A stretch of DNA of 40,017 nt from Bacteroidetes bacterium GWA2_40_15 (GTDB taxonomy: Bacteria > Bacteroidota > Bacteroidia > Bacteroidales > VadinHA17), in contig MENI01000010.1 in the NCBI GenBank assembly GCA_001768195.1, positions 1-40,017 of the forward strand, read 5' to 3'. Each line of letters starts with the position of its first letter. Position 1 is the first letter of the stretch. Below, in pieces: positions 25,652 through 35,182 of this stretch. A program made the position numbers and the translations under genes. The notes under the pieces were generated by a model, which worked only from the letters and a program-made list of their open reading frames with translations, had not been told where the DNA came from and did not search any database.

Positions 25652-26053
25652 CAATCCTCAGGTATGCAAGTTTTCTTCAATGAAAGACCTGTATGAACTG
25701 GCTCACCGAAACAAAATCATTATGTCATTTTAATTGTGTATTTTATGTTCATAAAAATCCTGTAATTATTGAACCTTACCATTTTTGGTTAGTCCTATCA
25801 AAAGTTTAGAAAGGAGAAATCGTATAGTAATGACTTCATAATTTTTTTTTAACAAATAGGGATAATTTTTAAAAATATATCAAAGGAGAATTCTTAAATA
25901 AATATACTTCTTATATAACCTAAATAAGAACACATTAGTTCAAACCCCTATCAGAAATATTAAACCCTGGTTAAAATATTTGACGAGAGGCCTAAATCCG
26001 TTGACATAAATAATCGCAATTACTTGCCCTAAGATAAAAGATTACCGTACTTT

Positions 26054-26130
26054 GATTCGGCGCTTATGATGAAATCAAAAACATCTAAAGTTGCAAAAAA
26101 GCCCTCAGTCGTAAATCTGGGGGCTTTTTT
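26054..26130 (+). ncRNA. Possible small RNA ending in an intrinsic terminator
   Basis: A near-promoter motif (TACTTTG at 26048-26054) is followed by about 75 bases with small complementary segments (ACTTTGAT against ATCTAAAGT with a bulge) and then a perfect-looking terminator. No recognised family. A reading frame also crosses this stretch, but it runs through the terminator and has no familiar product. This is a guess from layout. Confidence 0.25.
26095..26130. terminator. Strong intrinsic terminator, possibly bidirectional
   Basis: GCCCTCAG (26101-26108) pairs with CTGGGGGC (26117-26124) with one G-T pair across an eight-base loop. It is flanked by AAAAAA on the left and TTTTTT on the right, so it could work in both directions. 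It isolates the pgmB gene from the efflux operon. Confidence 0.8.
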
Positions 26131-26289
26131 ATTAATGTTTCGGCAGCATTATTTTCGCCTCCAGGATAAGTTGCCAGGGTTGGTATTTCTTCGCTGCAGG
26201 AGCAATGCCGGCAAGAAAGTAATCTTCAGTTCCTGATAGTATTTTTGTACTTTTGAGAAGAATTTCAATCAAATATATTTTATAATATC

Positions 26290-26394
26290 ATGAAAAATAG
26301 TCTTTTATCGATCTTTGTTCTGGCAGCAAACCCATCAGCATCAGCCACTTCATCTTCATCCAGTACCGGAAGCATAAGAAGCAGAAGAAGATAA
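26290..26394 (+). CDS. Possible 34-codon leader ORF before pgmB
   Basis: ATG at 26290 opens a 34-residue frame with a short hydrophobic start (MKNSLLSIFVLAA), a Ser-rich middle and an Arg-rich end (SIRSRRR). Its TAA shares its last base with the ATG of pgmB (TAATG), which would allow termination-reinitiation. No family is recognised. It may be chance; the exact abutment is the only real support. Confidence 0.25.
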   Translation: MKNSLLSIFVLAANPSASATSSSSSTGSIRSRRR

Positions 26395-27113
26395 TGGAGA
26401 AAAATAATACAAATAAAACAAAATCCACATCCGGCCGCTTGCAACTACGGACAAAAGCCTGCATATTTGATCTCGACGGGGTGGTTGTTGATACTGCCAG
26501 GTATCATTTTATGGCATGGAAAAGGCTCACTGACGATCTTGGAATAAAATTCACCGAAAAAGATAATGAACACCTGAAAGGGGTAAGCAGAATAGCTTCG
26601 CTGGATATAATCCTTGAGATCGGAGGGAAGAAACTTAGTGCATCCGAAAAGGAGAAGCTGGCAGCTCTGAAGAATAAATGGTACCTTGAATACATAAACA
26701 GGATGACACCTGAGGAAATCCTGCCCGGTACACTGGATTTCATTGATGATCTTAAAAGCCAAAATATAAAAGTTGCCCTGGGTTCCGCAAGCAAGAACAC
26801 TCCATTGATCCTGGAAAAGCTTAAACTGAAGGATGTTTTTGATGCTGTAGCTGACGGGAATTCAGTTCATAAAGCAAAGCCTGATCCGGAAGTCTTTCTT
26901 AAAGCAGCTGAAATGGTTGGCGTTGAAGCAAGCAGGTGCGTAGTGTTTGAGGATGCATATGCAGGTGTTGAAGCAGCTCTGAATGCCGGGATGATCTGTA
27001 TAGGTATTGGTGAAAAAGAAATATTGAAAGATGCTCATATGGTTATAAAAGGACTCTCTGAAATGGATCTGAATAAACTGTCTGATCTTGAAAAACGGCT
27101 TGGGAATGAATAA
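26394..27113 (+). CDS. pgmB: Beta-phosphoglucomutase
   Basis: A HAD-superfamily phosphomutase that converts beta-glucose 1-phosphate to glucose 6-phosphate through a phospho-aspartate. The 239 residues show motif I ACIFDLDGVVVDTARYHFMAW (nucleophile D26, acid/base D28), the HLKGVSR cap-domain segment, motif II GSASKN, the lysine of motif III in KAKPDPEVFLKAA and motif IV VVFEDAYAGVEAA. The first about 20 residues are a polar extension not needed for the fold. Its last 8 bases overlap the GH65 start. Pairing with a GH65 inverting phosphorylase, which releases beta-glucose 1-phosphate, strongly supports this over other HAD functions. Confidence 0.93.
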   Translation: MEKNNTNKTKSTSGRLQLRTKACIFDLDGVVVDTARYHFMAWKRLTDDLGIKFTEKDNEHLKGVSRIASLDIILEIGGKKLSASEKEKLAALKNKWYLEYINRMTPEEILPGTLDFIDDLKSQNIKVALGSASKNTPLILEKLKLKDVFDAVADGNSVHKAKPDPEVFLKAAEMVGVEASRCVVFEDAYAGVEAALNAGMICIGIGEKEILKDAHMVIKGLSEMDLNKLSDLEKRLGNE

Positions 27114-29424
27114 CTTATTTAAATATGATGAATGGCTTATAATTGAAGAAGGCTTCCATCCTGAACTAAACAGGGAGGCGGAAAGCATATTTTCAATAGG
27201 CAATGGCCATATGGGGCAAAGAGCAAACTTCGAGGAAAATTATTCCGGCGATTCACTTCAGGGCAGCTATGTTGCCGGTGTTTACTACCCTGACAAGACA
27301 AGAGTCGGATGGTGGAAAAACGGCTATCCCGAATATTTTGCAAAAGTCCTGAATGCTCCTAAATGGACTGGTATAGATCTTTCGATCGATGGAAAGACAC
27401 TCGATCTTGCAAAATCGAAAATAGGATCGTTCACCCGAGTACTTAACATGAAAGAGGGTTACCTGGAACGAAGCTTTATCTATTATCCATCAAAAGGAAA
27501 ATCCGTTGAAATAAACACGCGCCGGTTTCTGAGCATGGCCGATAATGACCTTGGCATAATAAGATATTCGGTAAAATCCCTGGATTTCGACGGATCAGCT
27601 GAATTTAATATTTATCTCGATGGTGATGTAAGGAATGAGGACACCAATTATGGAGAAAAGTTCTGGAAGGATGTTTTTAACAGTGCAGAATCGGGAGCAG
27701 GAATAATAACATCCGCTACACTTAAGACAGATTTCCATGTCACAACAGGCATGAGGTATGTTATTCATAAGAACGGGAAAATTATAAAAATATCCCCGGA
27801 AGTCATTTCAAGAGATGGTTATACAGCCAACAGGATAAAAATAAATTTCAAAGCAGGTGATGAGCTTGCTATTTACAAATATGTTTCAGTGCAGTCTTCA
27901 CTTAACCATGATAAGAACAAGCTGGTCAGTGTGGTTGGAGACAGGACGGCTTTTGCTCTCAGGACAGGATACACCCGTCTTTTTGAAAGTCACAGGAAAG
28001 AGTGGGAAAAGATCTGGTCAGCTTCCGATGTTGTTATTGAAGGGGATATAGCTGCCCAGCAGGCAATAAGATTTAATATCTTCCATCTTAACCAGACATA
28101 TACGGGAAAGGATGAAAGACTGAATATCGGGCCAAAGGGATTTACAGGCGAAAAATACGGAGGAAGTACCTACTGGGATACAGAGGCATTTGCACTCCCC
28201 TTCTTTCTTAAGACAGCCCCTATGAAAGTGGCAAAGAACCTTCTGATATACAGGTACAAGCACCTGCAGAAGAGTATTGAAAACGGGGCTAAGCTTGGAT
28301 TCAGGGATGGCGCGGCTCTATATCCGATGGTAACAATGAATGGTGAAGAATGCCACAATGAATGGGAAATAACATTCGAAGAGATTCACCGGAACGGTGC
28401 AATTGCTTTTGCAATTTACAATTATATCAGGCATACCGGCGATACCGGGTATATTGCAGAATATGGGCTTGAAGTTTTAATCGGAATATCCCGTTTCTGG
28501 AGCCAGCGTACCACTTATTCTGAAAACCTGGGGAAGTATGTTATACTCGGGGTAACAGGGCCAAATGAGTATGAGAATAATGTAAACAATAACTGGTACA
28601 CTAACACAATCGCTGTATGGACACTGATATATACCCTCAGAAATATAGCAGATCTTAAAAAGAATAATCCTGCAGCTCTGAAAAAAATCATTTCAGGGAC
28701 CAGCCTTAAAGTGAAGGAAGAGACAATGCGATGGGAGGAGATAACTAAAACCATGCATTTCCCGTTTGATGAAAAGCGGAAAGTATTTCTTCAGCAGGAT
28801 TGTTTTCTGGATAAAGAGCTGAAGCCTGCTGAAAGCATCCCAAAAAAAGAGAGACCGATCAATCAGCACTGGTCGTGGGACAGAATTCTCAGATCATGTT
28901 TCATCAAACAGGCTGATGTTTTACAGGGACTATACTTCCTTGAAGAGAATTATGATACGGAAACCATTAAGCGGAACTTCGATTTTTATGAACCGATGAC
29001 GGTGCATGAATCCTCACTTTCAGCCTGTGTTCATTCTATCCTTGCTTCAAGGATCGGAAACATAAGGAAAGCATATGAGCTTTACCTTCGCACAGCCAGG
29101 CTCGATCTGGATGATTATAACAGGGAAGTGTCTGACGGACTGCATATAACAAGCATGGCCGGGGCATGGCTGGCAATAGTCGAAGGATTCGGAGGTATGA
29201 GAATAATATCCGACAGGGTCTCACTTAATCCATTAATCCCGGAACAGTGGAAATCTTATTCTTTTCATGCCAGGTTCAGGGAGATACTGTTCGAAGTAAA
29301 AGTTACAACAAGCAATATCAGAATATCTAACCTTTCAGATAAAACACTCAGCCTGAGGATATCTGAAAAAAACTATGAAATCAAAGGTCATGGTGACATG
29401 TCTGACTGCAAAGAGAATACATAA
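27106..29424 (+). CDS. GH65 family phosphorylase, probably maltose phosphorylase
   Basis: GH65 phosphorylases split alpha-glucosides with inversion, yielding beta-glucose 1-phosphate. From ATG 27106 the protein has 772 residues, normal for the family; the longer frame starts at TTG. The N-terminal beta-sandwich carries SIGNGHMGQRANFEE; the (alpha/alpha)6 barrel carries YWDTEAFALPFFL, NGEECHNEWEITFEEIHRN and GVTGPNEYENNVNNNWYTN, whose Glu (E488) is the expected acid catalyst. The C-terminal section has the HESSLSACVHSILASRIG and GLHITSMAGAWLAIVEGFGG phrases. No signal peptide, so it acts in the cytoplasm. Maltose is the likely substrate, but trehalose, kojibiose and nigerose phosphorylases are close relatives. 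The 3' end overlaps the convergent GH13 gene by 37 bp. Confidence 0.88.
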   Translation: MNNLFKYDEWLIIEEGFHPELNREAESIFSIGNGHMGQRANFEENYSGDSLQGSYVAGVYYPDKTRVGWWKNGYPEYFAKVLNAPKWTGIDLSIDGKTLDLAKSKIGSFTRVLNMKEGYLERSFIYYPSKGKSVEINTRRFLSMADNDLGIIRYSVKSLDFDGSAEFNIYLDGDVRNEDTNYGEKFWKDVFNSAESGAGIITSATLKTDFHVTTGMRYVIHKNGKIIKISPEVISRDGYTANRIKINFKAGDELAIYKYVSVQSSLNHDKNKLVSVVGDRTAFALRTGYTRLFESHRKEWEKIWSASDVVIEGDIAAQQAIRFNIFHLNQTYTGKDERLNIGPKGFTGEKYGGSTYWDTEAFALPFFLKTAPMKVAKNLLIYRYKHLQKSIENGAKLGFRDGAALYPMVTMNGEECHNEWEITFEEIHRNGAIAFAIYNYIRHTGDTGYIAEYGLEVLIGISRFWSQRTTYSENLGKYVILGVTGPNEYENNVNNNWYTNTIAVWTLIYTLRNIADLKKNNPAALKKIISGTSLKVKEETMRWEEITKTMHFPFDEKRKVFLQQDCFLDKELKPAESIPKKERPINQHWSWDRILRSCFIKQADVLQGLYFLEENYDTETIKRNFDFYEPMTVHESSLSACVHSILASRIGNIRKAYELYLRTARLDLDDYNREVSDGLHITSMAGAWLAIVEGFGGMRIISDRVSLNPLIPEQWKSYSFHARFREILFEVKVTTSNIRISNLSDKTLSLRISEKNYEIKGHGDMSDCKENT

Positions 29425-30875
29425 ATTCTCCATGCAGGCTCATCAAGATAAAAACCTTTTGTCTGCAGTTCACTTCCCTCCCTGATATATTTATAGTCTC
29501 CAATTTCATCGTGCAATAACCACGAGTTGTTATGAAGATCATTAAACGGAAGTTTTATTAAGCACTGGGCCCGGTTTGGGGAATAATTCACAACTATCAG
29601 CATTCTTTCATCACCGCTGCCATGCCATGCGAATGAAATAAAACAATCGTTTGTCGGATTTCCTTCCCAAGCAGGCTCGCAATCAAGCAATTGCCATTTC
29701 CCGTTTAGGAATACCGGTCTGTGCAAGATATCAATAAGTATTTTATAGAATGCTTCCAGCTTATCATTTACGGGTTCTTCAGGAGCCCTTAAAAGATGAG
29801 GAGAGATTCGCTTCTTTCTTCCCTCCAGCTGGCCCTGGTGGAAAAAGCGAAGACCGGGAGATAAAAAAGTAATAATGGCCGCAGCTTCATGCATACCGGG
29901 TGAAAAATCAGCAGCCACTCGTGGTTCATCATGATTTTCAAGGAATCTGGCCATTTTACTCTGGTAATCCAATCCTGCAAAGAAATGTTCCCTGACCGGT
30001 TTTGCATGGCCTTCTTTTAAACGGTCATATAAACGTTTATCATAGGTGTAATCAAATCCATTCCGGATGAGTGTCCATTCCAGGTCCCAATAAACTTCTG
30101 CCATAAAACGGAAATCAGCATTTACCTCATGGACACGCCGTATTGCTTCAGGCCAGAAATTCTGACATTTTATACCCCATGTCCTTTCAAACACATCAGG
30201 CAGGACAAGCATTGCCATATCGCACCGTACCCCGTCGCACTGTCCGGCAATCCTCTTAAGTTCATTTATCATAGCCTCCTGCAACAGCGGATTTCCGTAG
30301 TTGAGCTGAAGAGTATCAGGCCAGCCGGGAAAGAATGGATCCCGGCCATGAGCAAAAATGGCTTCTCCCCCATCAAGTTTGATCCTTGTAAAATTTCCGG
30401 GTTCCTTCTCCAGATCAGATTCTTCAGCACGTATAAAGAAATCAGGGTGCCCGGGGACCCACTCATGGTCCGGTCCGGTATGATTAGGAACAAAATCGAG
30501 CATCAGCTTCAATCCTCTCTGAATGAGGCGATTCCGAAGGCGGGCTAACGCAGCATCACCTCCCAGTTCCTGAGATACCTTATACCGGCTTATGGCAAAT
30601 CCCGATCCGATAATATCATCCTCAGTCAGGTCAGGCAGAGTCTCCACAAATTCCTTTCTCCATCCCTTATTCTGCCTTGATATACCTTTCCCTTTCTCGC
30701 CTGTTTGCCATACGCTCAGAAACCATATCCATTCAAAACCGCTGGCGGCAAGCTTATCGAGTTCTGAATCTGCAATATCATCCAGTGTTGCCTTGCGACC
30801 TGTCTTCCGGGACAGATCAGTTAACCACACCCGGGTGTTGACCTGGTATAATAAAGGGAATGAGGAATTTTTCAT
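29388..30875 (-). CDS. Cytoplasmic GH13 alpha-amylase family enzyme
   Basis: The 495 residues from MKNSSFPLLYQVNTRVWL form a GH13 barrel plus a C-terminal beta domain, without signal peptide. Conserved regions are legible: DFVPNHTGPDHEW (region I), GVRCDMAML (nucleophile D219), FMAEVYWDLEW (acid E260) and FLENHDEPRVA (H315, D316). Specificity within GH13 is not clear; the long YQVNTRVWLTDLSRK start and the VWQTGEKGKGIS segment belong to an alpha-amylase-like branch often found with phosphorylase genes. A role in trimming or rearranging alpha-glucans so that the GH65 enzyme can use the products is inferred. An in-frame ATG eight codons upstream is possible. Its stop lies inside the GH65 gene on the other strand. 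Confidence 0.85.
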   Translation of the reverse strand: MKNSSFPLLYQVNTRVWLTDLSRKTGRKATLDDIADSELDKLAASGFEWIWFLSVWQTGEKGKGISRQNKGWRKEFVETLPDLTEDDIIGSGFAISRYKVSQELGGDAALARLRNRLIQRGLKLMLDFVPNHTGPDHEWVPGHPDFFIRAEESDLEKEPGNFTRIKLDGGEAIFAHGRDPFFPGWPDTLQLNYGNPLLQEAMINELKRIAGQCDGVRCDMAMLVLPDVFERTWGIKCQNFWPEAIRRVHEVNADFRFMAEVYWDLEWTLIRNGFDYTYDKRLYDRLKEGHAKPVREHFFAGLDYQSKMARFLENHDEPRVAADFSPGMHEAAAIITFLSPGLRFFHQGQLEGRKKRISPHLLRAPEEPVNDKLEAFYKILIDILHRPVFLNGKWQLLDCEPAWEGNPTNDCFISFAWHGSGDERMLIVVNYSPNRAQCLIKLPFNDLHNNSWLLHDEIGDYKYIREGSELQTKGFYLDEPAWRIYVFSLQSDMSP

Positions 30876-30975
30876 ACATGAATAATCTTTACATGTCAAA
30901 AATCAATTTTTATGTTTAGTTTTAAATTTATGAAATAATCAGGTTAAATGAAAAACCCATAAATGGAATTTACCA

Positions 30976-32616
30976 ATGACTTCAAAAAATAATCAATTAA
31001 CCAGTAAACAGGCATGGAAAGCCCTCGCGGCTAATCAAAAGAATGGGATACCACATCTCAGGGATCTTTTCACAAAAGATCCCAAACGTGGCGAGAAAAT
31101 GACACTTGAGGCTGCAGGTCTTTTTCTGGATTATTCAAAAAACCGGATAACCGATGAGACTTTCCGTCTTCTCCTCAATCTTGCAACAGAATCTGGTCTT
31201 AAAGACCACATAGATGCTATGTTCAATGGTGAAAAAATCAATATTACCGAGAACCGGTCAGTTTTGCATGTCGCATTGCGTGCACCCAAAAACGCATCCA
31301 TAATTGTCGATGGCGTAAATGTGGTGCCCCAGGTACATGAAGTACTTGAGAAAATGACAGATTTTGCTGACAGGCTCAGAAGTGGCTCATGGAAGGGATA
31401 TAGTGGCAAACGTATCAGAAATATAATCAATATTGGTATTGGAGGATCAGACCTTGGTCCTGTTATGGCATACGAAGCACTTAAGTATTATTGTGACCGT
31501 TCGCTGACTTTCAGGTTTGTATCGAATATCGACGGAACGGACTTTGCTGAAGCCGTAATTGATCTGAATTCTGAAGAAACTCTCTTTATTGTATCCTCAA
31601 AGACTTTCACAACCATTGAGACAATGACTAACGCTCTCACAGCCCGTGATTGGTTACTGAAGGCATTCAAAGGAGATGATAAGGCGATAGCTAAACATTT
31701 TGTCGCAGTCTCAACCAATGCTGCATTAGTGGAGAAATTTGGTATAGACACAGCGAATATGTTTGGTTTCTGGGACTGGGTTGGCGGCAGGTATTCAATG
31801 GATTCCGCAATTGGTCTTGCCACAATGCTCGCCATCGGACCCCGGAACTTCAGAGCGATGCTCGATGGCTTCCATCAGATGGATGAGCATTTCCGTACTG
31901 CCCCGTTTGAATCTAATCTGCCCGTAATAATGGGTCTTCTTGGTATTTGGAATACGAACTTCTACGGTGCGGAAACTGTCGCAGTCCTCCCCTATGAGCA
32001 ATACCTTAAACGATTCCCTGCATACCTTCAGCAACTTACAATGGAAAGCAACGGAAAGCATGTCACGCTCGATGGAGTTGAGGTGGATTATCAGACCAGT
32101 CCCATTTATTGGGGTGAGCCCGGCACTAACGGACAGCACTCTTTTTATCAGTTAATACACCAGGGTACGAGGCTTATCCCATGTGATTTTATTGCTTTTG
32201 CCGAGCCGCTAAATAACATCGGCAGGCACCATGATATTCTGATGGCAAATGTATTCGCCCAGGCAGAGGCCCTGGCCTTCGGAAAAACTCCCGAGCAGGT
32301 TAGGTCAGAGGGTGTACCGGAATGGCTTGCTCCACATAAGGTTTTTGAAGGCAACCGGCCATCAAATACCATTATGGCCCAAAAGCTTACACCAGAGGTA
32401 CTTGGCAAGCTTGTTGCACTTTATGAACACATTGTATTCACCCAGGGTGCAATATGGAACATAGGTTCATTCGACCAGTGGGGAGTGGAACTGGGCAAGG
32501 TGCTGGCTCAGCGTATCATTCCTGAACTCGAGAGCAAAACGGAGCCTGAACCAAGGCATGACACTTCAACAAATAATCTGATCCGGCGTTACCGGAAGCA
32601 AAGAAGATCTGAATGA
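30976..32616 (+). CDS. pgi: Glucose-6-phosphate isomerase
   Basis: Interconverts glucose 6-phosphate and fructose 6-phosphate in the cytoplasm. The 546 residues are full length for the long bacterial/eukaryotic-type enzyme. Signature segments include [32 protein letters not shown] (phosphate-binding), [28 protein letters not shown], and [20 protein letters not shown] with the catalytic Glu/His environment. It is transcribed divergently from the GH13 gene over about 100 bp. Product flow from pgmB fits: Glc1P to Glc6P to Fru6P. The stop overlaps the DUF364 gene start by 4 bp (ATGA), which links the metal-related pair behind it to pgi expression. Confidence 0.97.
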   Translation: MTSKNNQLTSKQAWKALAANQKNGIPHLRDLFTKDPKRGEKMTLEAAGLFLDYSKNRITDETFRLLLNLATESGLKDHIDAMFNGEKINITENRSVLHVALRAPKNASIIVDGVNVVPQVHEVLEKMTDFADRLRSGSWKGYSGKRIRNIINIGIGGSDLGPVMAYEALKYYCDRSLTFRFVSNIDGTDFAEAVIDLNSEETLFIVSSKTFTTIETMTNALTARDWLLKAFKGDDKAIAKHFVAVSTNAALVEKFGIDTANMFGFWDWVGGRYSMDSAIGLATMLAIGPRNFRAMLDGFHQMDEHFRTAPFESNLPVIMGLLGIWNTNFYGAETVAVLPYEQYLKRFPAYLQQLTMESNGKHVTLDGVEVDYQTSPIYWGEPGTNGQHSFYQLIHQGTRLIPCDFIAFAEPLNNIGRHHDILMANVFAQAEALAFGKTPEQVRSEGVPEWLAPHKVFEGNRPSNTIMAQKLTPEVLGKLVALYEHIVFTQGAIWNIGSFDQWGVELGKVLAQRIIPELESKTEPEPRHDTSTNNLIRRYRKQRRSE

Positions 32617-33413
32617 TTATAGAGGATACATACAACCTGTTAAAAAGCAGGTATAAAAACCGGCTTGAAGAGCTGTCAATATCTGATGTGAGAATTGGAA
32701 CATACCTCACTGCTGTAAGGTTATCTGACGGAAGCATCGGTGCTTCCGCCACATTAACAGATGACCAGCCTTTCTGTGCAAAAAGCAGCAGGGATTTCGG
32801 TGATTTTACACCTCTGAAAATCAGGGGACAAAAAGTAATGGATATCTTTGAATCAGAGAAAAAGTCAAACACATTCTTTTCACTGAAAATGGCAGTCTTA
32901 AATGCCATCTCTTCAAAGTTTATTTCATCAGGGAATTATAAGATCATTGAAGATAAGGATCCCATTCAGTTAGTTAATCTTGACTCAAAGAAAACCATTA
33001 CAGTTGTCGGAGCTTTTCATTCATATATAAGGAAAATTTCAGAAACGCAAAATAAATTGTATGTACTGGAACTGAATGAAGAGGCTCTTCCGGCAGAATA
33101 CCGGAAATTCTTTATCCCGGCCGGGAAATTCAAATCAGTTATTCCGCTATCGGATATAGTTATTATCACAGGTCAGACTCTTGTTAACAGTACGATCGAT
33201 GATCTGCTGTTTTCAATATCTTCCGGCTCTCAGGTTATAGTGACCGGACCTTCGAGCAGCATAATTCCCGATATCTTGTTTGAAAATAAAGTAAGCATCA
33301 TCGGAGCTGTAAAAATCACAAAACCTGAAATTCTGTTCGATATAGTTAGTGAAGGTGGCACAGGTTTTCACCTGTTTGAATATTGCGCACAGAAAATCTG
33401 CATCATAAAGTGA
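32613..33413 (+). CDS. DUF364/DUF4213 putative metal-chelation protein
   Basis: The 266-residue soluble protein matches the DUF4213-DUF364 architecture: an N-terminal enolase-like lobe (residues about 1-100, [28 protein letters not shown]) and a C-terminal Rossmann-like lobe (from about 115: [60 protein letters not shown]). A structure from this family suggested heavy-metal binding, and relatives lie beside metal or cofactor transporters; the exact role is not established. It overlaps pgi by 4 bp and precedes the membrane-NTPase gene by one base, so the three should be one transcript. It could deliver a metal or cofactor to, or receive it from, that transporter. Confidence 0.82.
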   Translation: MIIEDTYNLLKSRYKNRLEELSISDVRIGTYLTAVRLSDGSIGASATLTDDQPFCAKSSRDFGDFTPLKIRGQKVMDIFESEKKSNTFFSLKMAVLNAISSKFISSGNYKIIEDKDPIQLVNLDSKKTITVVGAFHSYIRKISETQNKLYVLELNEEALPAEYRKFFIPAGKFKSVIPLSDIVIITGQTLVNSTIDDLLFSISSGSQVIVTGPSSSIIPDILFENKVSIIGAVKITKPEILFDIVSEGGTGFHLFEYCAQKICIIK

Positions 33414-33414
33414 G

Positions 33415-35127
33415 ATGGAGCACAGAATAAGTGAAAAGTGGATTAAGGCATCAATCGCTGGGACAATCTGGGCCGCATCGGAAATAGTTCTTGGCAGCTT
33501 TCTGCATAATCTTAAGGTGCCTTTCAGTGGCAATATACTGACAGCGATCGGAATTGTTATTCTGATATCGATAAGTTACACCTGGACAGAAAAGGGGCTT
33601 TTCTGGCGTGCCGGGTTGATATGCGCGCTGATGAAAACCATGTCGCCCAGTGCGGTGATTTTCGGTCCCATGATAGCCATTTTCACCGAAGCATTTCTGC
33701 TGGAGTTATCCGTAAGGCTTTTAGGAAGGACGGTTGCCGGATTTGCAATTGGTTCAATGCTGGCCATGTCGTGGAACCTGGTTCAGAAGATCCTCAACTA
33801 CATAATATTTTACGGATCGAATATCATCGGGGTATACACTGATCTTTTGAATCTTGCCCGGAAGCAGCTTAGTATCGAGACGGATATTGTCTGGATACCG
33901 GTCATCATTCTCTTAGTCCTATATGCTTTGTTCGGTCTGCTGGCTGCTGTAACAGGGATCAGAGTCGGGAGGAAAATGTTAAGACAGCCGGTCCGCGATT
34001 TGCACGTAAAAATTAACAAGCCATCCGGGGAAGTCCCCCGCAATACAGGAAAGGAATTTAATTATTCTATCACCTGGCTTTTAATTAATGTTGGTCTGAT
34101 CATCTGTTCTTTCATTTTATTAAGCAGAACAACCTGGGTTGTATGGAGCCTGGCTATAACAGGAATTGTGATTATATGGGCCGTAAGGTATAAGAGGGCT
34201 TTGCGCCAGCTCTCGAAGCCCGGGTTCTGGATCCTGTTTGTATTTATCACGCTGGTTACCGCCTTTGTTTTTACAGAGGCTCAGCCTGGTGAGAATTCGC
34301 TGTTGAAAGGTCTGCTGACAGGGATACAGATGAATTTCAGGGCAGCAATGATCATAGTAGGTTTTGCAGTAACAGGGACCGAATTATACAATCCTGTTAT
34401 CAGGAGCTTTTTTTTAAAAACCTCATTTAAAAATCTTCCCCTGGCTCTTGAGCTTTCGGCTGAAAGCCTCCCGCTATTTATTGCTAATATACCGGATTTC
34501 AAAAGTCTTGTTAAGAATCCGGTGTCAATCTTTTACCAGGTGATATCGCATGCAGACATGCGATTGAATGAAATAAAGGGGAGAGTAGTTCCGGGTCAGA
34601 AAGTGTTTATTGTAACCGGATCGATAAGGGGAGGAAAGACAACTTTTGTAAAAATGTTAATTGAATTTCTCAATATCAACAATATTAAAGCCGGAGGCAT
34701 ACTTTCGGAGCGAATCATGGATGGTTCTGTGACTACCGGTTATGATCTTGTTAACATCGTAACAGGCAAGAAGAAAGAATTCCTCAGACAGGACCGAGAG
34801 TGCAGAGGCGGAAAGATAGGAAAATTCAATATCTGTGAAAAAGGTCTTGTGGAAGGTAAGAAGATAATAAACTCCCTCATTAACAACGAAAACAAGCTTG
34901 TTATCATTGATGAGGTCGGGCTTCTGGAGATTCAGAACAACGGATGGTCAGATTGTATCAATGCCTTGCTGGGAAAACCGTCAAATCATATTTTATTGAC
35001 AGTCAGGGATATATATGTAGCCGAAGTGATAAAAAAATGGAATCTCAGAGAGCCGGTTATTTTTAATATCAGCGAAACTGATTGTCAGAATGCCGGAAAG
35101 TCTATAATAGAACAAATTAATTCTTAA
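33415..35127 (+). CDS. Polytopic membrane protein fused to a C-terminal THEP1-like NTPase
   Basis: The 570 residues fall into three parts. Residues 10-185 hold about five helices (WAASEIVLGSFLHNLKVPF, FGPMIAIFTEAFLLEL) resembling an ECF S-component or related small permease. Residues 217-365 add three or four helices and an amphipathic segment (NFRAAMIIVGFAVTGTELYN, LALELSAESLPLFIANI) reminiscent of an EcfT coupling protein. Residues 395-565 are a THEP1-type NTPase (PF03266-like) with Walker A GSIRGGKTT (402-410, K408), AGGILSERI and Walker B KLVIIDEVG (D499, E500). ABC signature LSGGQ is absent. I infer NTP-driven or NTP-gated transport; the S and T likenesses are by eye and tentative, the NTPase call is firm. 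Confidence 0.7.
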   Translation: MEHRISEKWIKASIAGTIWAASEIVLGSFLHNLKVPFSGNILTAIGIVILISISYTWTEKGLFWRAGLICALMKTMSPSAVIFGPMIAIFTEAFLLELSVRLLGRTVAGFAIGSMLAMSWNLVQKILNYIIFYGSNIIGVYTDLLNLARKQLSIETDIVWIPVIILLVLYALFGLLAAVTGIRVGRKMLRQPVRDLHVKINKPSGEVPRNTGKEFNYSITWLLINVGLIICSFILLSRTTWVVWSLAITGIVIIWAVRYKRALRQLSKPGFWILFVFITLVTAFVFTEAQPGENSLLKGLLTGIQMNFRAAMIIVGFAVTGTELYNPVIRSFFLKTSFKNLPLALELSAESLPLFIANIPDFKSLVKNPVSIFYQVISHADMRLNEIKGRVVPGQKVFIVTGSIRGGKTTFVKMLIEFLNINNIKAGGILSERIMDGSVTTGYDLVNIVTGKKKEFLRQDRECRGGKIGKFNICEKGLVEGKKIINSLINNENKLVIIDEVGLLEIQNNGWSDCINALLGKPSNHILLTVRDIYVAEVIKKWNLREPVIFNISETDCQNAGKSIIEQINS

Positions 35128-35182
35128 TCATGTTCAGATGCCAGAAACCTTTGCCTTAACCAGGTAATCCCTCAATCAGCAG

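Larger units (their letters stand above)
25652..26289. other. Long intergenic stretch after the efflux island
   Basis: About 640 bases without a supported gene. The first part (to about 26040) is AT-rich and resembles the island side. No copy of the tRNA-Cys 3' end was found, so a direct-repeat attachment site is not supported. Two short AAAGGAGAA motifs occur near 25813 and 25884. A strong terminator-like hairpin lies at 26095-26130. The right boundary of the island probably falls in this stretch. Confidence 0.5.

Noticed and set aside
25652-26393. Direct repeat of the tRNA-Cys 3' end marking the right island boundary
   Set aside because: No copy of the TTCGAATCCGCC or ACCGACC segments was found by eye in this stretch.
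30129-30548. 139-codon plus-strand frame inside the GH13 gene
   Set aside because: It is antisense to the conserved GH13 catalytic region and has no recognisable domain.
33415-35127. Calling the membrane-NTPase a standard ABC transporter
   Set aside because: The NTPase lacks an LSGGQ-type signature and its motifs match THEP1-type NTPases instead.
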